This document shows, one piece after another, positions 40,061-50,390 of a stretch of 64,000 nucleotides of DNA. The position numbers were made by a program, and so were the translations under genes. The notes under the pieces were generated by a model. It did not search any database. It was not told the origin of the DNA and was given only the letters and a program-made list of their open reading frames with translations. The stretch is from Candidatus Gastranaerophilales bacterium (GTDB lineage: Bacteria > Cyanobacteriota > Vampirovibrionia > Gastranaerophilales > Gastranaerophilaceae). The stretch lies in NCBI GenBank assembly GCA_900552525.1, contig UNSK01000001.1, positions 1-64,000 on the forward strand, read 5' to 3'. How positions within the stretch are numbered: position 1 is the first letter of the stretch; every line of letters starts with the position of its first letter.

Positions 40061-40096
40061 TTTAATATATTAATGACTTAATGCAAAAATTGTTCA

Positions 40097-41440
40097 TTAA
40101 ACGGCCTGATAATTTAAAGCTTTCTTCTTGATAAGCATAAACCAGATCAGACAAATAATTCCTTTCATAGTGCTAGTGATGCTTATGCTCCACCAAATAC
40201 CCGGCAAACCCCAGCCCCATGATACAAACAACAGTGCCATCGGGATGCGCAGATAGTTACAGGTGACGCTGATTACGGCAGGAGGCATGGTGCGCCCCAT
40301 TCCATAAAATACGCCCTGTATGGTAATTTCCAGCATCATAAATAGTTGCGAGTATCCGTCAATACGTAGAAAGACACCACCGGTTTCGTAAGCTGCTTTT
40401 TCAGGAACAAAGATAGAAAATATTTCGTTTCCATAACATATAAAAAGGAATGTGCAGAAAGATCCGAATATAAATGTCATCCATAAAGTGGTGCGATAGG
40501 CTTTCAGCACACGGGAGATTTGCCGCGCTGCATAATTCTGAGCTACAAAGGCACTGAGAGCTGTAGAAAAGCCTTGGGAGGTGTTCCAGGTGATAGCTTC
40601 GATTTGTCCTCCGGTGGTGAGTGCCATCAGCCCTAAATGACCACCTTGTTCTGTGGCGGTTCTTCCGAGAAACATATTGACGAAAGCGAATAATGTATTG
40701 AGTGCCGCTACTGGTAATCCTATTTTCAAAATGTGGCGTGTATATTGTTTTTTCAGTTTAGTAAATAACCGAAAATCATCCCATAATATTTTCTTTTGTT
40801 TCAATTGATAGATAAACAGTATGCATACCGTAGCTTCGGCCAGCCAAGTGGCAATTGCTGCTCCCGTAGTTCCCCAGCTTAAACCAAAGATAAAGATAGG
40901 ATCCAGTATTATATTTGTAATCAGTCCGATACCGTTAATGGAAAAAGGTATTTTGCTTCGTCCGGCGGCATTGAATATCCCTGTAAAGGTAGCTGATAAA
41001 AAGACGAATGGAAAGGCGGTTGCTATAATCCGTAGATATTCCACAGCCATCTTGGCTATATGAGGTTCTAGTTCATAGATACTGATAATAGGGGTGGCAA
41101 AGATAAATAACAATGCTCCCCAGCTCAATGATATAAGTAAGGACAAGGTAAGATTATGTGATGCGAACGCACGGGCAGCTTGCTCGTTTTGTGCCCCGAT
41201 GGCTTGTCCTACGCTGACTTCCGAACCTACTTTGTTCAGAAGAGAGATAGATGTGGACATCCATGTAAGAATTCCTACCGAACCTACGGCGGCTATTGCC
41301 TCACTTCCTATTCTTCCTACCCAAGCCATGTCGGTCAGACTATATGCCATTTGTATGAATGAAGTAGCCATAATGGGCATTGCCAAAGTAAACAATTGCT
41401 TTAGGATAGGGCCTTGAGTCAGATTCTTAGTTCCTTTCAT
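40097..41440 (-). CDS. MATE-family efflux transporter
   Basis: This 447-aa protein has twelve predicted membrane segments in two halves. MATE features include the N-terminal TQGPILKQLFTLAMPIMATSF and the AWVGRIGSEAIAAVGSVG loop. It probably exports drugs or metabolites using an ion gradient; the substrate cannot be told. The short loops and single-copy length fit the NorM/DinF group. Confidence 0.9.
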   Translation of the reverse strand: MKGTKNLTQGPILKQLFTLAMPIMATSFIQMAYSLTDMAWVGRIGSEAIAAVGSVGILTWMSTSISLLNKVGSEVSVGQAIGAQNEQAARAFASHNLTLSLLISLSWGALLFIFATPIISIYELEPHIAKMAVEYLRIIATAFPFVFLSATFTGIFNAAGRSKIPFSINGIGLITNIILDPIFIFGLSWGTTGAAIATWLAEATVCILFIYQLKQKKILWDDFRLFTKLKKQYTRHILKIGLPVAALNTLFAFVNMFLGRTATEQGGHLGLMALTTGGQIEAITWNTSQGFSTALSAFVAQNYAARQISRVLKAYRTTLWMTFIFGSFCTFLFICYGNEIFSIFVPEKAAYETGGVFLRIDGYSQLFMMLEITIQGVFYGMGRTMPPAVISVTCNYLRIPMALLFVSWGWGLPGIWWSISITSTMKGIICLIWFMLIKKKALNYQAV

Positions 41441-41550
41441 TCGTCATTAACGGATAAATTGTCTGCAAAGGTAGAAATTTATACTGATTTCTGTGGGGAA
41501 TGCTGATAAAAATACTTTTCTATTACTCTTTTTAAATGGTCTGGATGTTT

Positions 41551-41615
41551 CATAAAAAACTTTGAAGTTCTTGAAGAAGGATAAAGCTTTTTCAAAAACT
41601 CCAAAGTCTTTTATG
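41551..41615 (-). terminator. Terminator of glyA
   Basis: A 19-bp stem joins 41551-41569 and 41597-41615 with two mismatches around a 27-base loop. It lies 24 bases after the glyA stop codon on its transcript. Confidence 0.65.
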
Positions 41616-41638
41616 AGTATATTGATAGAAGTCGTTGA

Positions 41639-42919
41639 TTAGTAAGCGAAAATAGGATATTTCTTCATTGTTTCGTTTACGCGTGCACGAACTTGTGCAA
41701 TTACTTCTTCATTGTCTACGTTTGAAAGAACTGTCTCAATCATTTCGGCGATTTCCAACATCAAGTCTTCTTTTGCTCCGCGAGTTGTGATAGCGGGAGT
41801 TCCCAAACGGATACCTGAAGTTTGGAAAGCAGAACGGCTGTCAAATGGAACCATGTTCTTGTTTACAGTGATATCAGCAGCAACCAATGCTTTTTCTGCT
41901 ACTTTGCCTGTCAGATCAGGGTATTTGGTACGCAGGTCTACCAGCATGGAGTGGTTGTCTGTACCACCGGAAACGATCGTAAAGCCACGGTCAATCAAAG
42001 CCTGTGCCAATACGGCTGCATTCTTTTTTACTTGTGTTTGATATTCTTTGTATTCCGGCTGTAAACATTCACCGAATGCAACAGCTTTGGCTGCGATGAC
42101 ATGTTCCAACGGGCCACCTTGTATACCAGGGAATACAGCAGAATCCAAAAGTTGTGACATCATCTTGATTTCACCTTTTGGAGTTTTCTTGCCCCATGGG
42201 TTAGGGAAGTCTTTACCCATCATGATGACACCGCCACGAGGGCCACGAAGGGTTTTATGGGTTGTTGAAGTGACGATATGAGCATATTTAACCGGGTTGT
42301 CCAACAGTCCGGCAGCAATCAGTCCGGCAGGGTGGGCCATATCAATCATCAGGATGGCTCCCACTTTATCTGCGATTTCACGCATACGTTTGTAGTCCCA
42401 CTCGCGAGAATATGCAGAACCGCCACCGATAATCATTTTGGGTTTTTCACGTAATGCGATTTCTTCCATCTGATCGTAATCTACACGACCTGTTTCTTTG
42501 TTCAGGTTGTATTCACACGGAGTATAAATAATTCCGGATGTGTTTACCAATGAACCATGTGACAAGTGACCACCATGGGCCAAATTTAATCCCATAAATT
42601 TATCACCCGGATTCAAAACGGCCAGAAATACAGCAGCATTAGCCTGTGCTCCGGAGTGAGGTTGTACATTAGCCCATTCTGCTCCAAATATTTGTTTCAG
42701 TCTGTCGATAGCGATTTGTTCGCTCTGGTCTACCACTTCGCAACCGCCATAGTAGCGCTTGCCGGGATACCCTTCAGCATACTTGTTGGTAAGGCAAGAA
42801 CCCATGGCTTGCATTACTTGGTCACTAACAAAGTTTTCGGATGCGATCAGCTCGATACCTTTGAGCTGGCGTTGATGCTCTTTTTCGATAATGTCGAAAA
42901 TCAAATCGTCTCTTTTCAT
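41639..42919 (-). CDS. glyA: Serine hydroxymethyltransferase
   Basis: This 426-aa PLP enzyme interconverts serine and glycine, charging folate with a one-carbon unit. It has the PLP Lys222 in [14 protein letters not shown], the start [12 protein letters not shown] and the [15 protein letters not shown] segment. Length and motifs are normal. It stands alone with a terminator downstream. Confidence 0.95.
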   Translation of the reverse strand: MKRDDLIFDIIEKEHQRQLKGIELIASENFVSDQVMQAMGSCLTNKYAEGYPGKRYYGGCEVVDQSEQIAIDRLKQIFGAEWANVQPHSGAQANAAVFLAVLNPGDKFMGLNLAHGGHLSHGSLVNTSGIIYTPCEYNLNKETGRVDYDQMEEIALREKPKMIIGGGSAYSREWDYKRMREIADKVGAILMIDMAHPAGLIAAGLLDNPVKYAHIVTSTTHKTLRGPRGGVIMMGKDFPNPWGKKTPKGEIKMMSQLLDSAVFPGIQGGPLEHVIAAKAVAFGECLQPEYKEYQTQVKKNAAVLAQALIDRGFTIVSGGTDNHSMLVDLRTKYPDLTGKVAEKALVAADITVNKNMVPFDSRSAFQTSGIRLGTPAITTRGAKEDLMLEIAEMIETVLSNVDNEEVIAQVRARVNETMKKYPIFAY

Positions 42920-43165
42920 TTCTTTTTATAATAAGTTTATGTGCGATATTCGATTCTGAGTTCACAAAGTTAAGTAATTTTAGAATATAAGGAAATTATT
43001 TAGAGGAAAATATTTGGTGAGGTTACGGAAAAAAGATATATGACTTTCTTTTTGTCGTGTAGTAAGGTCTGAAGCTGCTGAAAGAGTTGAAGATAAGGGC
43101 GTTTTGAGGAAAGAAAAGGATATAAATGTGGCATTATGATATCTACTTAGAGAAAGCTTCCTACT

Positions 43166-43885
43166 TTAGAAAATAACTCCTAGCGAGAAACTTAGTACAT
43201 TGCGGTGCCGGTTAATGAAGATACCTTTTTCTTGGGATATTATTCCATTTGTGTCTTTTTCATAAATGATTGATTTGGAGATATTGGTGAGTCCGATTTC
43301 ATACCGGAAATCAAAGAATATATTAGCAATATTTACTCCTAATCCGATAACAGAACTTATATTAATGGGGTGTAATTCTTCTTTTATACCAGAATATCCA
43401 AATCCTTCAAACTCTTCGGAAGTCTTATGTTTCCATACATATTCCAGTTTGGGACCGATAAAAAGTGCCATGCCGTAAGGCCTGCTTTTTACAAAACTAT
43501 AACCATATAATATAGGTAGCTCCAAAGAGTGAATCGTGCTGTTCAGTTTAGCAAGCTCGGGAAGGGTGTTTTCTTTATTTTGATTTTTATTGAAAGCTAT
43601 TTCACCTTTATAAATATTATACATAATTTCGGGTTGGATGAAATGCCTTTTCATGTGCACCCGAAAAAACATGGCGGCAAAATAGCCTACTTTATAATTA
43701 TTTTGTACATCTTCCATTCGTTCTCCATCTAGTTCTAACCGACTGGTAAAATACATGGAAGAGTTGAAACCTCCTTTTATTCCCACATTGATCTTAGGTT
43801 CCTCTTTCAGACCATTCTTTATTCCTTGTGCTGTAACGAACAGGGCAGGAAGTAATAAAGCGATTAATAAAAGGAGTTTCTTCAT
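43166..43885 (-). CDS. Outer-membrane beta-barrel (porin/PorT-like) protein
   Basis: This 239-aa protein has a signal peptide (residues 1-20, LLLIALLLPALFVTAQG). It then has alternating strands such as NVGIKGGFNSSMYF and YKVGYFAAMFFRVHMKRHFI and ends in FSLGVIF with a terminal Phe. It fits an eight-stranded barrel of the PorT-like family of Bacteroidetes. Function unknown. It is the last gene of a possible unit with the flavin reductase gene. Confidence 0.75.
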   Translation of the reverse strand: MKKLLLLIALLLPALFVTAQGIKNGLKEEPKINVGIKGGFNSSMYFTSRLELDGERMEDVQNNYKVGYFAAMFFRVHMKRHFIQPEIMYNIYKGEIAFNKNQNKENTLPELAKLNSTIHSLELPILYGYSFVKSRPYGMALFIGPKLEYVWKHKTSEEFEGFGYSGIKEELHPINISSVIGLGVNIANIFFDFRYEIGLTNISKSIIYEKDTNGIISQEKGIFINRHRNVLSFSLGVIF

Positions 43886-43894
43886 GAGATATTT

Positions 43895-44488
43895 TTAGGA
43901 TTTTTCCTTGGTCTGTGATCTGTTCTTTTCTACAGACCAGCCAAACTTCCCGATTTTCGGTCCTAGTTCAAAATATCCGCCATGAACATAGACTAACGGG
44001 TTAGCTTCGGATAATTCGAATTTTCCTGTTTCCGCATTCAGGTATTTATCGTCGGCTTTTACATTTACCACATCGGCTATGAACATATCATGAGATCCTA
44101 GTGAGATGATTTCCTTTACTCTGCATTCTATACAGAGCGGGGATTCTTCGATGATGGGAGCACTGACTATTTTTGCTTTTCCCGGGGTCAGCTTCATTTC
44201 TTCAAATTTATTATAATCTTTGCCCGAACGCACTCCGCACCAGTCGGTAGCGAACGCCATGCTTTTGGTAGTAAGGTTGATGACGAATTCCATATTCCGT
44301 TTCAGAATGGGATAGGAATGGCGTTCCGGACGCACGGATATATAACACATGGCGGGGTTGGTACAAATAGTACCTGCCCATGCCACTGTGATAATGTTAT
44401 ATTCTTCTTCCGTACTTCCGCAACTTACCAGTAGGGCCGGAAGAGGGTAAATCATAGTTCCCGGTTTCCAGTCTTGTTTCATATTCAT
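43895..44488 (-). CDS. Flavin reductase-family protein (FMN-binding split barrel)
   Basis: This 197-aa protein begins [24 protein letters not shown] and has the split-barrel core with TVAWAGTICTNPAMCYISVRP and the VINLTT segment. It binds FMN and is likely an NAD(P)H:flavin oxidoreductase or related enzyme. Its start codon overlaps the pyrI stop by one base, so it is co-transcribed with pyrBI, perhaps only by position. Confidence 0.85.
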   Translation of the reverse strand: MNMKQDWKPGTMIYPLPALLVSCGSTEEEYNIITVAWAGTICTNPAMCYISVRPERHSYPILKRNMEFVINLTTKSMAFATDWCGVRSGKDYNKFEEMKLTPGKAKIVSAPIIEESPLCIECRVKEIISLGSHDMFIADVVNVKADDKYLNAETGKFELSEANPLVYVHGGYFELGPKIGKFGWSVEKNRSQTKEKS

Positions 44489-44955
44489 TACAGTAGTTTG
44501 ATACCTTCTTTACTTTGTTCCTTTTCGCAGTAATGACATTTCAAGATTCCATGTTCTTTGTCAATTACATGAAACAGGGTGGTCATTGGCTCATTGTTGG
44601 TGATACATTTGGGATTGGCGCACTTTACGATGCCACGTAATTCCTCAGGCATCAGGACTTGTTTCTTCTCTACCACCTCATAGTCACGGATAATGTTCAG
44701 TTTTACATTCGGGGCGACTACGGAAAGGCGGCTTATTTCCTCATCAGTAAAAAAGCGGTCGGCCACTTTTATAATTCCTTTTTTGCCTAATTTTTTGCTC
44801 TCGAAGTTGTTTCCGATGGTTATGTTAGAGTCAGAATCCTGCAAGCCCAATAGGGCGACTACAGTAAACAATTTATCGGAAGGTATATGGTCTATAACAG
44901 TGCCGTTTTTCAAAGCGGCTACCTGCAATGCTTGTTTATTATCGCTCATCTTCAT
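44488..44955 (-). CDS. pyrI: Aspartate carbamoyltransferase regulatory subunit
   Basis: This 155-aa subunit binds CTP/ATP and controls PyrB. The N-terminal allosteric domain has [17 protein letters not shown]. The C-terminal zinc domain has four Cys: CANPKC and CHYC (CxxxxC...CxxC). ATG at 44955 or 44949 are both possible. It follows pyrB by 8 bases. Confidence 0.95.
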   Translation of the reverse strand: MKMSDNKQALQVAALKNGTVIDHIPSDKLFTVVALLGLQDSDSNITIGNNFESKKLGKKGIIKVADRFFTDEEISRLSVVAPNVKLNIIRDYEVVEKKQVLMPEELRGIVKCANPKCITNNEPMTTLFHVIDKEHGILKCHYCEKEQSKEGIKLL

Positions 44956-44963
44956 TTTTGTTT

Positions 44964-45905
44964 TTACTTTTTTGCATCTTCTATAACATCATTCAAGGTT
45001 ATGCCCAATACATCACAAAGGATGGCCTGGCGCGCATAAAGTCCGTTTTGTGCCTGTTGGAAATAGTAAGCTTTCGGATTCTCATCCACATCGTAAGCTA
45101 TTTCGTTGACGCGGGGCAGAGGGTGCAGGATACGCAGATTGGGGCGGGTATGCTCCAGCATCTTATTCCTTAATATATATACATCTTTCACACGTTCATA
45201 TTCCATCAGGTCGGTGAAACGTTCGCGTTGTACACGGGTCATGTAAAGAATGTCGGCGTCAGCAATGGTTTCTTCGTTAAAGTCTGTGTACTCTTTGTAT
45301 TTAATATGGTGCTCCTTGCAGTAGATTTTATATTCTTCAGGCATTTTCAACTCTTCCGGAGCGATGAAATGGAAAGTGGGGTTGAAATGACGCATAGCCA
45401 TCAGCAAAGAATGAACAGTTCGTCCGTATTTCAAGTCGCCTACTAGATAGATGTTTAAATTTTCAAGCGTTCCCTGTGTTTTGTATATGGAGTAGAGGTC
45501 TAGCATGGTTTGTGACGGATGTTGGTTGGCTCCGTCTCCGGCATTGACAATGGGCACCGGGGCGACTTCGCTGGCATATCTTGCGGCACCTTCCAGAAAA
45601 TGGCGCATTACGATGATGTCGGCGTAATTGCTTACCATCATGATGGTATCTTTCAATGTTTCTCCTTTTGAAGAACTGGTTACTTTGGGATCGGTAAATC
45701 CGATAACGCGGGCTCCCAGTCTGTTTGCTGCGGTTTCAAAACTGAGTCGTGTACGGGTGGAGGGCTCAAAGAAAAGGGTGGCAACAACTTTGCCGTCCAA
45801 GATTTTACGGTTAGGCTTCTTTTCAAACTCTTTTGCCATCTCCAAAAGGTAGAGGATTTTCTCTTTCGAGTGTTCGGCAATAGTAACTAAACTTCTATTT
45901 TCCAT
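44964..45905 (-). CDS. pyrB: Aspartate carbamoyltransferase catalytic subunit
   Basis: This 313-aa enzyme catalyses the first committed step of pyrimidine synthesis. It has the carbamoyl-phosphate motif [11 protein letters not shown] at about residues 49-59, the [10 protein letters not shown] segment and HPLPRVNEI at the C-terminal side. With pyrI downstream it should form the regulated holoenzyme. Confidence 0.95.
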   Translation of the reverse strand: MENRSLVTIAEHSKEKILYLLEMAKEFEKKPNRKILDGKVVATLFFEPSTRTRLSFETAANRLGARVIGFTDPKVTSSSKGETLKDTIMMVSNYADIIVMRHFLEGAARYASEVAPVPIVNAGDGANQHPSQTMLDLYSIYKTQGTLENLNIYLVGDLKYGRTVHSLLMAMRHFNPTFHFIAPEELKMPEEYKIYCKEHHIKYKEYTDFNEETIADADILYMTRVQRERFTDLMEYERVKDVYILRNKMLEHTRPNLRILHPLPRVNEIAYDVDENPKAYYFQQAQNGLYARQAILCDVLGITLNDVIEDAKK

Positions 45906-46065
45906 ATTGGCTTGTATTTATAATTACAATTTATACGGAGTGTAAAGGTATGAAAAAAAAATAAATGAGCGAAGAATTAAAAGATATTTCGTTGAACTTT
46001 GTTAGAAACACATTCTATCTCAAAGTTTTTCCTTACTTTTGTACCGTTAATTACTAGAAAATGTC

Positions 46066-48393
46066 ATGAGGAAGAAATTTATATACGTGCTTTGGGCTCT
46101 TGTAGTCGGCGTACTGTTAGTTATAGCGCTTATATTCACCGCAATAGCGAAAGGATGGATTGGATATGTACCGCCTATTGAGGAATTGGAAAATCCGAAT
46201 TTAAAGTTTGCAACCGAGATTATATCCGATGACGGCAAGATGCTGGGTACTTGGTCACTTAGTAAGGAGAATCGTGTTTTTGTAGGTTATGACCAGCTTT
46301 CATCGAATCTGATTCGTGCGCTGATTGCTACCGAAGATGAACGTTTTGCAGAACATTCCGGCATTGATGCCCGTGCGTTTGTCCGTGCTTTGGTGAAACG
46401 GGGAGTGATGATGCAGAAGAATGCCGGTGGGGGTAGTACCATAACCCAGCAGTTGGCAAAACAATTCTATTCACCTACGGCAGATAATGTGATGGAACGT
46501 CTGTTGCAGAAGCCCATTGAATGGGTAATAGCTGTTCAGTTGGAACGCTATTATACAAAGGAAGAGATTCTGACTATGTATCTTAATAAGTTCGATTTCT
46601 TGAATAATGCAGTAGGTATCAAAACAGCTGCCAATACTTACTTCTCGAAAGAACCGAAAGATTTGAGCATTGAGGAAGCGGCTACTTTGGTTGGTATGTG
46701 TAAGAATCCGTCTCTTTATAATCCGAAACGTTTTAATGAACGTTCACGTGGACGGCGTAATGTGGTGCTTGGCCAGATGCGGAAGGCGGGATACCTGACT
46801 GATGCGGAAACTGATTCATTAAAGGCGTTGCCTCTCGTCTTAAAATATCGTCGTGTGGATCATAAAGAAGGTTTGGCAACTTACTTCCGTGAATATCTGC
46901 GTGGAGTAATGACAGCCAAGGAGCCGAAGAAAAGTGATTATCGCGGATGGCAGATGCAGAAATATTATGAAGATTCATTGGCATGGAAAACGAATCCGCT
47001 TTTCGGGTGGTGTGCTAAAAACAAGAAGAAAGACGGTACCAACTACAATATTTATACAGACGGTCTTAAGATCTATACCACTATTGATTCACGCATGCAG
47101 AAATATGCGGAAGAGGCTGTTTATGAACATGTGGCGCAATACTTGCAACCTCGTTTCTTCAAGGAAAAACGGAAAAAGAAAACAGCTCCGTTTACTAATC
47201 AGTTGACAGAGGAGGAGGTGAATACCATCATGACCAGGGCTATGAAACAGACTGATCGTTATCGTATTATGAAAGAAGCCGGATGCTCGGAAGCGGAAAT
47301 AAAGAAAGCGTTTAATACTAAATACGAAATGTCTGTATTTTCTTACGAGGGAGAGAAGGATACCATTATGACTCCGATGGATTCTTTGAAATATTATAAA
47401 TTCTTCCTTAGGGCGGGATTTATGTCTATGGATCCCTTGACAGGTCATGTGAAGGCGTATGTGGGTGGTCCTAACTATAATTATTTCCAATATGATATGG
47501 CGATGGTGGGGCGTCGCCAAGTAGGTTCTACTATTAAACCTTACGTGTATACTTTGGCTATGGAGAACGGTTTCTCTCCCTGTGATCAGGTGCGTCACGT
47601 AGAGCAGACATTGATAGATGAGAACGGGCGTCCATGGTCACCACGTAATGCCAGCAAAAAGCGTTATGGAGAAATGGTAACTATCAAATGGGGATTGGCT
47701 AATTCGGATAATTGGGTAACGGCTTATTTGATGGGGAAACTTAATCCTTATCAGTTGGTTCGTCTGATTCATTCATTCGGTGTGCAGAACAAACAGATAG
47801 ATCCCGTAGTATCACTCTGTCTGGGACCTTGTGAAATTTCTGTAGGGGAGATGGTCAGCGCTTATTCAGCATTCGCAAACCGAGGTATCCGTACAGCACC
47901 AGTATTTGTAACCCGTATTGAGGATAATGAAGGTAATGTATTAGCGAATTTCACTCCGCAAATGGATGAGGTGATTAGTGAGACCAGTGCTTACAAAATG
48001 CTGGTTATGTTGCGTGCGGTCGTTAATGAGGGTACTGGTGGACGTGTACGCCGTCTGTATGGCATTACTGCTGATATGGGGGGGAAGACAGGTACAACCA
48101 ACCGTAACTCTGACGGTTGGTTTATGGGATTCACTCCCTCATTGGTGTCCGGTGTATGGGTAGGCGGTGAAGAACGTGATATTCATTTTGATACGATGGT
48201 AGACGGGCAGGGGGCTGCTATGGCGCTTCCTATTTGGGGACTTTATATGCAGAAAGTCTATAAAGACAAGAGCTTGGGATATTCTCAGGATGAGAAATTC
48301 AATATTCCTGATGACTTTGACCCTTGCAAAGATACCTTAATAGATGAAACTTCGGTAGAAGAAACCGGAGGTTTGGATAATATATTTGAATAA
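46066..48393 (+). CDS. Class A penicillin-binding protein (PBP1A type)
   Basis: This 775-aa bifunctional enzyme has an N-terminal membrane segment (residues 6-28). The GT51 domain shows ATEDERFAEHSGID, GGSTITQQLAKQFYS and KEEILTMYLNKFDF. The transpeptidase domain shows the Ser-Lys active site QVGSTIKPYVYTLA and the KTGTTNRNSDGWF motif. It builds and cross-links peptidoglycan. A -7-like TACTTTTG at 46034-46041 lies upstream; no clear -33 is seen. A strong terminator follows. Confidence 0.95.
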   Translation: MRKKFIYVLWALVVGVLLVIALIFTAIAKGWIGYVPPIEELENPNLKFATEIISDDGKMLGTWSLSKENRVFVGYDQLSSNLIRALIATEDERFAEHSGIDARAFVRALVKRGVMMQKNAGGGSTITQQLAKQFYSPTADNVMERLLQKPIEWVIAVQLERYYTKEEILTMYLNKFDFLNNAVGIKTAANTYFSKEPKDLSIEEAATLVGMCKNPSLYNPKRFNERSRGRRNVVLGQMRKAGYLTDAETDSLKALPLVLKYRRVDHKEGLATYFREYLRGVMTAKEPKKSDYRGWQMQKYYEDSLAWKTNPLFGWCAKNKKKDGTNYNIYTDGLKIYTTIDSRMQKYAEEAVYEHVAQYLQPRFFKEKRKKKTAPFTNQLTEEEVNTIMTRAMKQTDRYRIMKEAGCSEAEIKKAFNTKYEMSVFSYEGEKDTIMTPMDSLKYYKFFLRAGFMSMDPLTGHVKAYVGGPNYNYFQYDMAMVGRRQVGSTIKPYVYTLAMENGFSPCDQVRHVEQTLIDENGRPWSPRNASKKRYGEMVTIKWGLANSDNWVTAYLMGKLNPYQLVRLIHSFGVQNKQIDPVVSLCLGPCEISVGEMVSAYSAFANRGIRTAPVFVTRIEDNEGNVLANFTPQMDEVISETSAYKMLVMLRAVVNEGTGGRVRRLYGITADMGGKTGTTNRNSDGWFMGFTPSLVSGVWVGGEERDIHFDTMVDGQGAAMALPIWGLYMQKVYKDKSLGYSQDEKFNIPDDFDPCKDTLIDETSVEETGGLDNIFE

Positions 48394-48403
48394 TTGAAAG
48401 ATT

Positions 48404-48457
48404 TATCAATAAAAAAGTCTGTTTGCAAGGAAAAGCAAACAGACTTTTTTTATTGAT
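48404..48457 (+). terminator. Terminator of the PBP gene
   Basis: A stem of about 22 bp (48404-48426 with 48435-48457) has an 8-base loop AAGGAAAA. It is perfect apart from a one-base difference in the length of the T-run. Confidence 0.85.
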
Positions 48458-48599
48458 ATACCTTTTATAAAAGGTGCTTTCTCTACTTGGTGTTGTGGAA
48501 AATAATTTATGTAAAAATAGTGAAAACCCTTGCTGTTTCGTAAGAAAATACTATATTTACAAAAAGAAAATCTTTACCTTATGAAGATAGGAGGTAATT

Positions 48600-49427
48600 A
48601 TGGATAGAGATGTAACTCTGTATCAGATAACTAATGTTATGGCCGAGAGAGTTTTCCAAAAAATAGATAACTTCAATAAAGGCCGTAGAGAAGATGCGGG
48701 ATATTATGCAATCAGTGTTTCTACCCCTTACCGATCATATTATGCATTATGGCGTATATTTCCGGACAATATTTATTCCCCTTTGTTTATTCAATCGCTG
48801 GCTGTCACTTTTAATGATGCGGCAGAACGTGCTTTTCAGTATTTGCAGAACTGTAACGTCCTGCTGAAAGTAAAAGACAATACTTTTTTTGAACCTTATT
48901 ATGGAATATCCGAGGATATAGTCGCATTTGGAAAATATCGTGGAAAAAGATTAGCGGAGGTTTATTACATTGATCCTAACTATGTACTTTGGCTGGCACA
49001 CAAATTTGAGGCCCGAAATCCTAGGGATAAGAAGCTGGCAATGTTAGCGAAGGCTTTTGCTACTGTGCATTATGAAACGGTTATCAGAAAACATCATTTG
49101 CCGGCTGGCAGTCGTTTTATCGGTCAGCCGGGAGAAAAACTATCCGACTTGCGTTTAGAAGTCTTAGGGATAAGGTTACAACTGGACATATACAAAACAA
49201 CCGGATATTATGTGGACCAGAGTGTGCTTGCCGCTGATGCTGATGGCAACCGTTATACTTTCATTATAAAGGCGGCGGCTTCCAGTATGTCACCGGATAT
49301 GTTGAGCTGTTATACAAAAAAAATCAATGTCCATGAAAGTTTGTATTTAAAATCGGCTAAAGTTCTTTCTCATTATGAGAACAAAGGAATAAAATATACT
49401 CGCATAGGATATTTGAAGTTCAAATAG
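48600..49427 (+). CDS. Hypothetical protein with ExoX-C/DUF3820-like segment
   Basis: This 275-aa soluble protein has a middle segment, FGKYRGKRLAEVYYIDPNYVLWL at about residues 110-132, that matches the short FGKxKGK...Y..WL motif of the exonuclease X C-terminal/DUF3820 group. A helical part follows, and then a beta-rich C-terminal part. Function unknown; DNA-end or nucleic-acid binding is a guess. Unusually for this phylum a strong AGGAGGT lies 5-11 bases before the ATG. An overlapping 8-codon frame (48581-48607) crosses the start. Confidence 0.65.
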   Translation: MDRDVTLYQITNVMAERVFQKIDNFNKGRREDAGYYAISVSTPYRSYYALWRIFPDNIYSPLFIQSLAVTFNDAAERAFQYLQNCNVLLKVKDNTFFEPYYGISEDIVAFGKYRGKRLAEVYYIDPNYVLWLAHKFEARNPRDKKLAMLAKAFATVHYETVIRKHHLPAGSRFIGQPGEKLSDLRLEVLGIRLQLDIYKTTGYYVDQSVLAADADGNRYTFIIKAAASSMSPDMLSCYTKKINVHESLYLKSAKVLSHYENKGIKYTRIGYLKFK

Positions 49428-49501
49428 AGACCGGGCGAGGTGGGAAAAGTACTTGTCTTCATTCATGAAGATAAGGGCAGGTGGCAAGATATTATATGTT
49501 T

Positions 49502-50374
49502 TTATTCTATTAAGTTGGGAAAAACTTTTAGTGTTCTGAATTTTCTTGGTGACATGCCGGTTATTCGTTTAAAGAAACGGGTGAATGAGGACGGAGTAGA
49601 AAAATTCAGTTTATAGCAAATCTCCTGAATGGTAAGGTTGGAAGAAATCAGTAGGGCTTTTGCTTCAATAATTACATAATTGTCAATCCAGTTTCCTGCC
49701 AGTTCTCCGCTAACATCCCGGATTATGGAAGATAAATACTTAGGGGTTAAACAAAGTTTCTCAGCATAAAAAGAAATGTCTCTTTCTTTATAATGATGGG
49801 TTTCTACCAGTTTTAAAAACTGTTTGAATATGTCTTCTTTATGCGGCAGTTTTTTCTTTTTTATTTCCAGATGCTTTAGTAGGAGCTGGCATACTTCGTA
49901 GAAAGTAGCTTGTATCAGATATTGTATGGTAAAATCACGAAACAGATTATTTTCTTCACTGATTTTTTTGTAAAGCAATACATGATATGTTTTCAATAAA
50001 TCTGTTTCCGCGATATTCAAATTGACACATGGATGATTTTTTAGAGGAATTAAAAGAGACATCATTTTATAAAAATTATCTCGGGTATCAAAATATTTAT
50101 TAGATATCATGATGAGATGTGCTTTGTAATCCTCGCTTATTTCATTATATTTAATTATTTGATTAGGCACCATCATTAGTAATGTATTCTCTTTAGTAGA
50201 ATAGTTGATGGAGTCTATTTCTATTTCAGAAGTTCCGGAAAGGCACAGTATAAATGAAGTATAGGTTGTTTTATATGAATTGTTGTGAAAAAAAGGATGG
50301 GCAAGAGTCTTGCGGGTAAGATCTTTTCCCGTATTATTATAAATAATGAAATCATCGGAAAAATAATCTGCGTT
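49502..50374 (-). CDS. AraC-family regulator, 5' end missing at the junction
   Basis: The frame is open from the stop at 49502 to beyond 50374 without any ATG, GTG or TTG upstream of 50176. AraC-like sequence continues past 50176 (for example YFSDDFIIYNNTGKDL), so the native start has been cut off. The N-terminal cupin-like sensing part lies at about 50374-49850. The C-terminal double HTH has EICYKLNFSTPSSFTRFFKR and ITGMSPRKFR. Target and ligand are unknown. The next gene rightward belongs to another lineage. Confidence 0.8.
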   Translation of the reverse strand, partial: NADYFSDDFIIYNNTGKDLTRKTLAHPFFHNNSYKTTYTSFILCLSGTSEIEIDSINYSTKENTLLMMVPNQIIKYNEISEDYKAHLIMISNKYFDTRDNFYKMMSLLIPLKNHPCVNLNIAETDLLKTYHVLLYKKISEENNLFRDFTIQYLIQATFYEVCQLLLKHLEIKKKKLPHKEDIFKQFLKLVETHHYKERDISFYAEKLCLTPKYLSSIIRDVSGELAGNWIDNYVIIEAKALLISSNLTIQEICYKLNFSTPSSFTRFFKRITGMSPRKFRTLKVFPNLIE

Positions 50375-50390
50375 AATGAAAAAGCCGGTA
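50366..50390. other. Junction between two unrelated genomes
   Basis: The AraC frame loses its beginning here, and a new + strand gene starts at 50376. To the left, genes lack Shine-Dalgarno sequences and use Bacteroidales promoters. To the right, most genes have AGGA/AAGGAG before the start and a different gene repertoire. No repeat, integrase or tRNA marks the site, which argues for an assembly join rather than an insertion. The exact base cannot be fixed. Confidence 0.75.

Noticed and set aside
47089..47598. Minus-strand frame of 169 codons
   Set aside because: Antisense to the PBP1A gene; no domain and odd His-rich composition.
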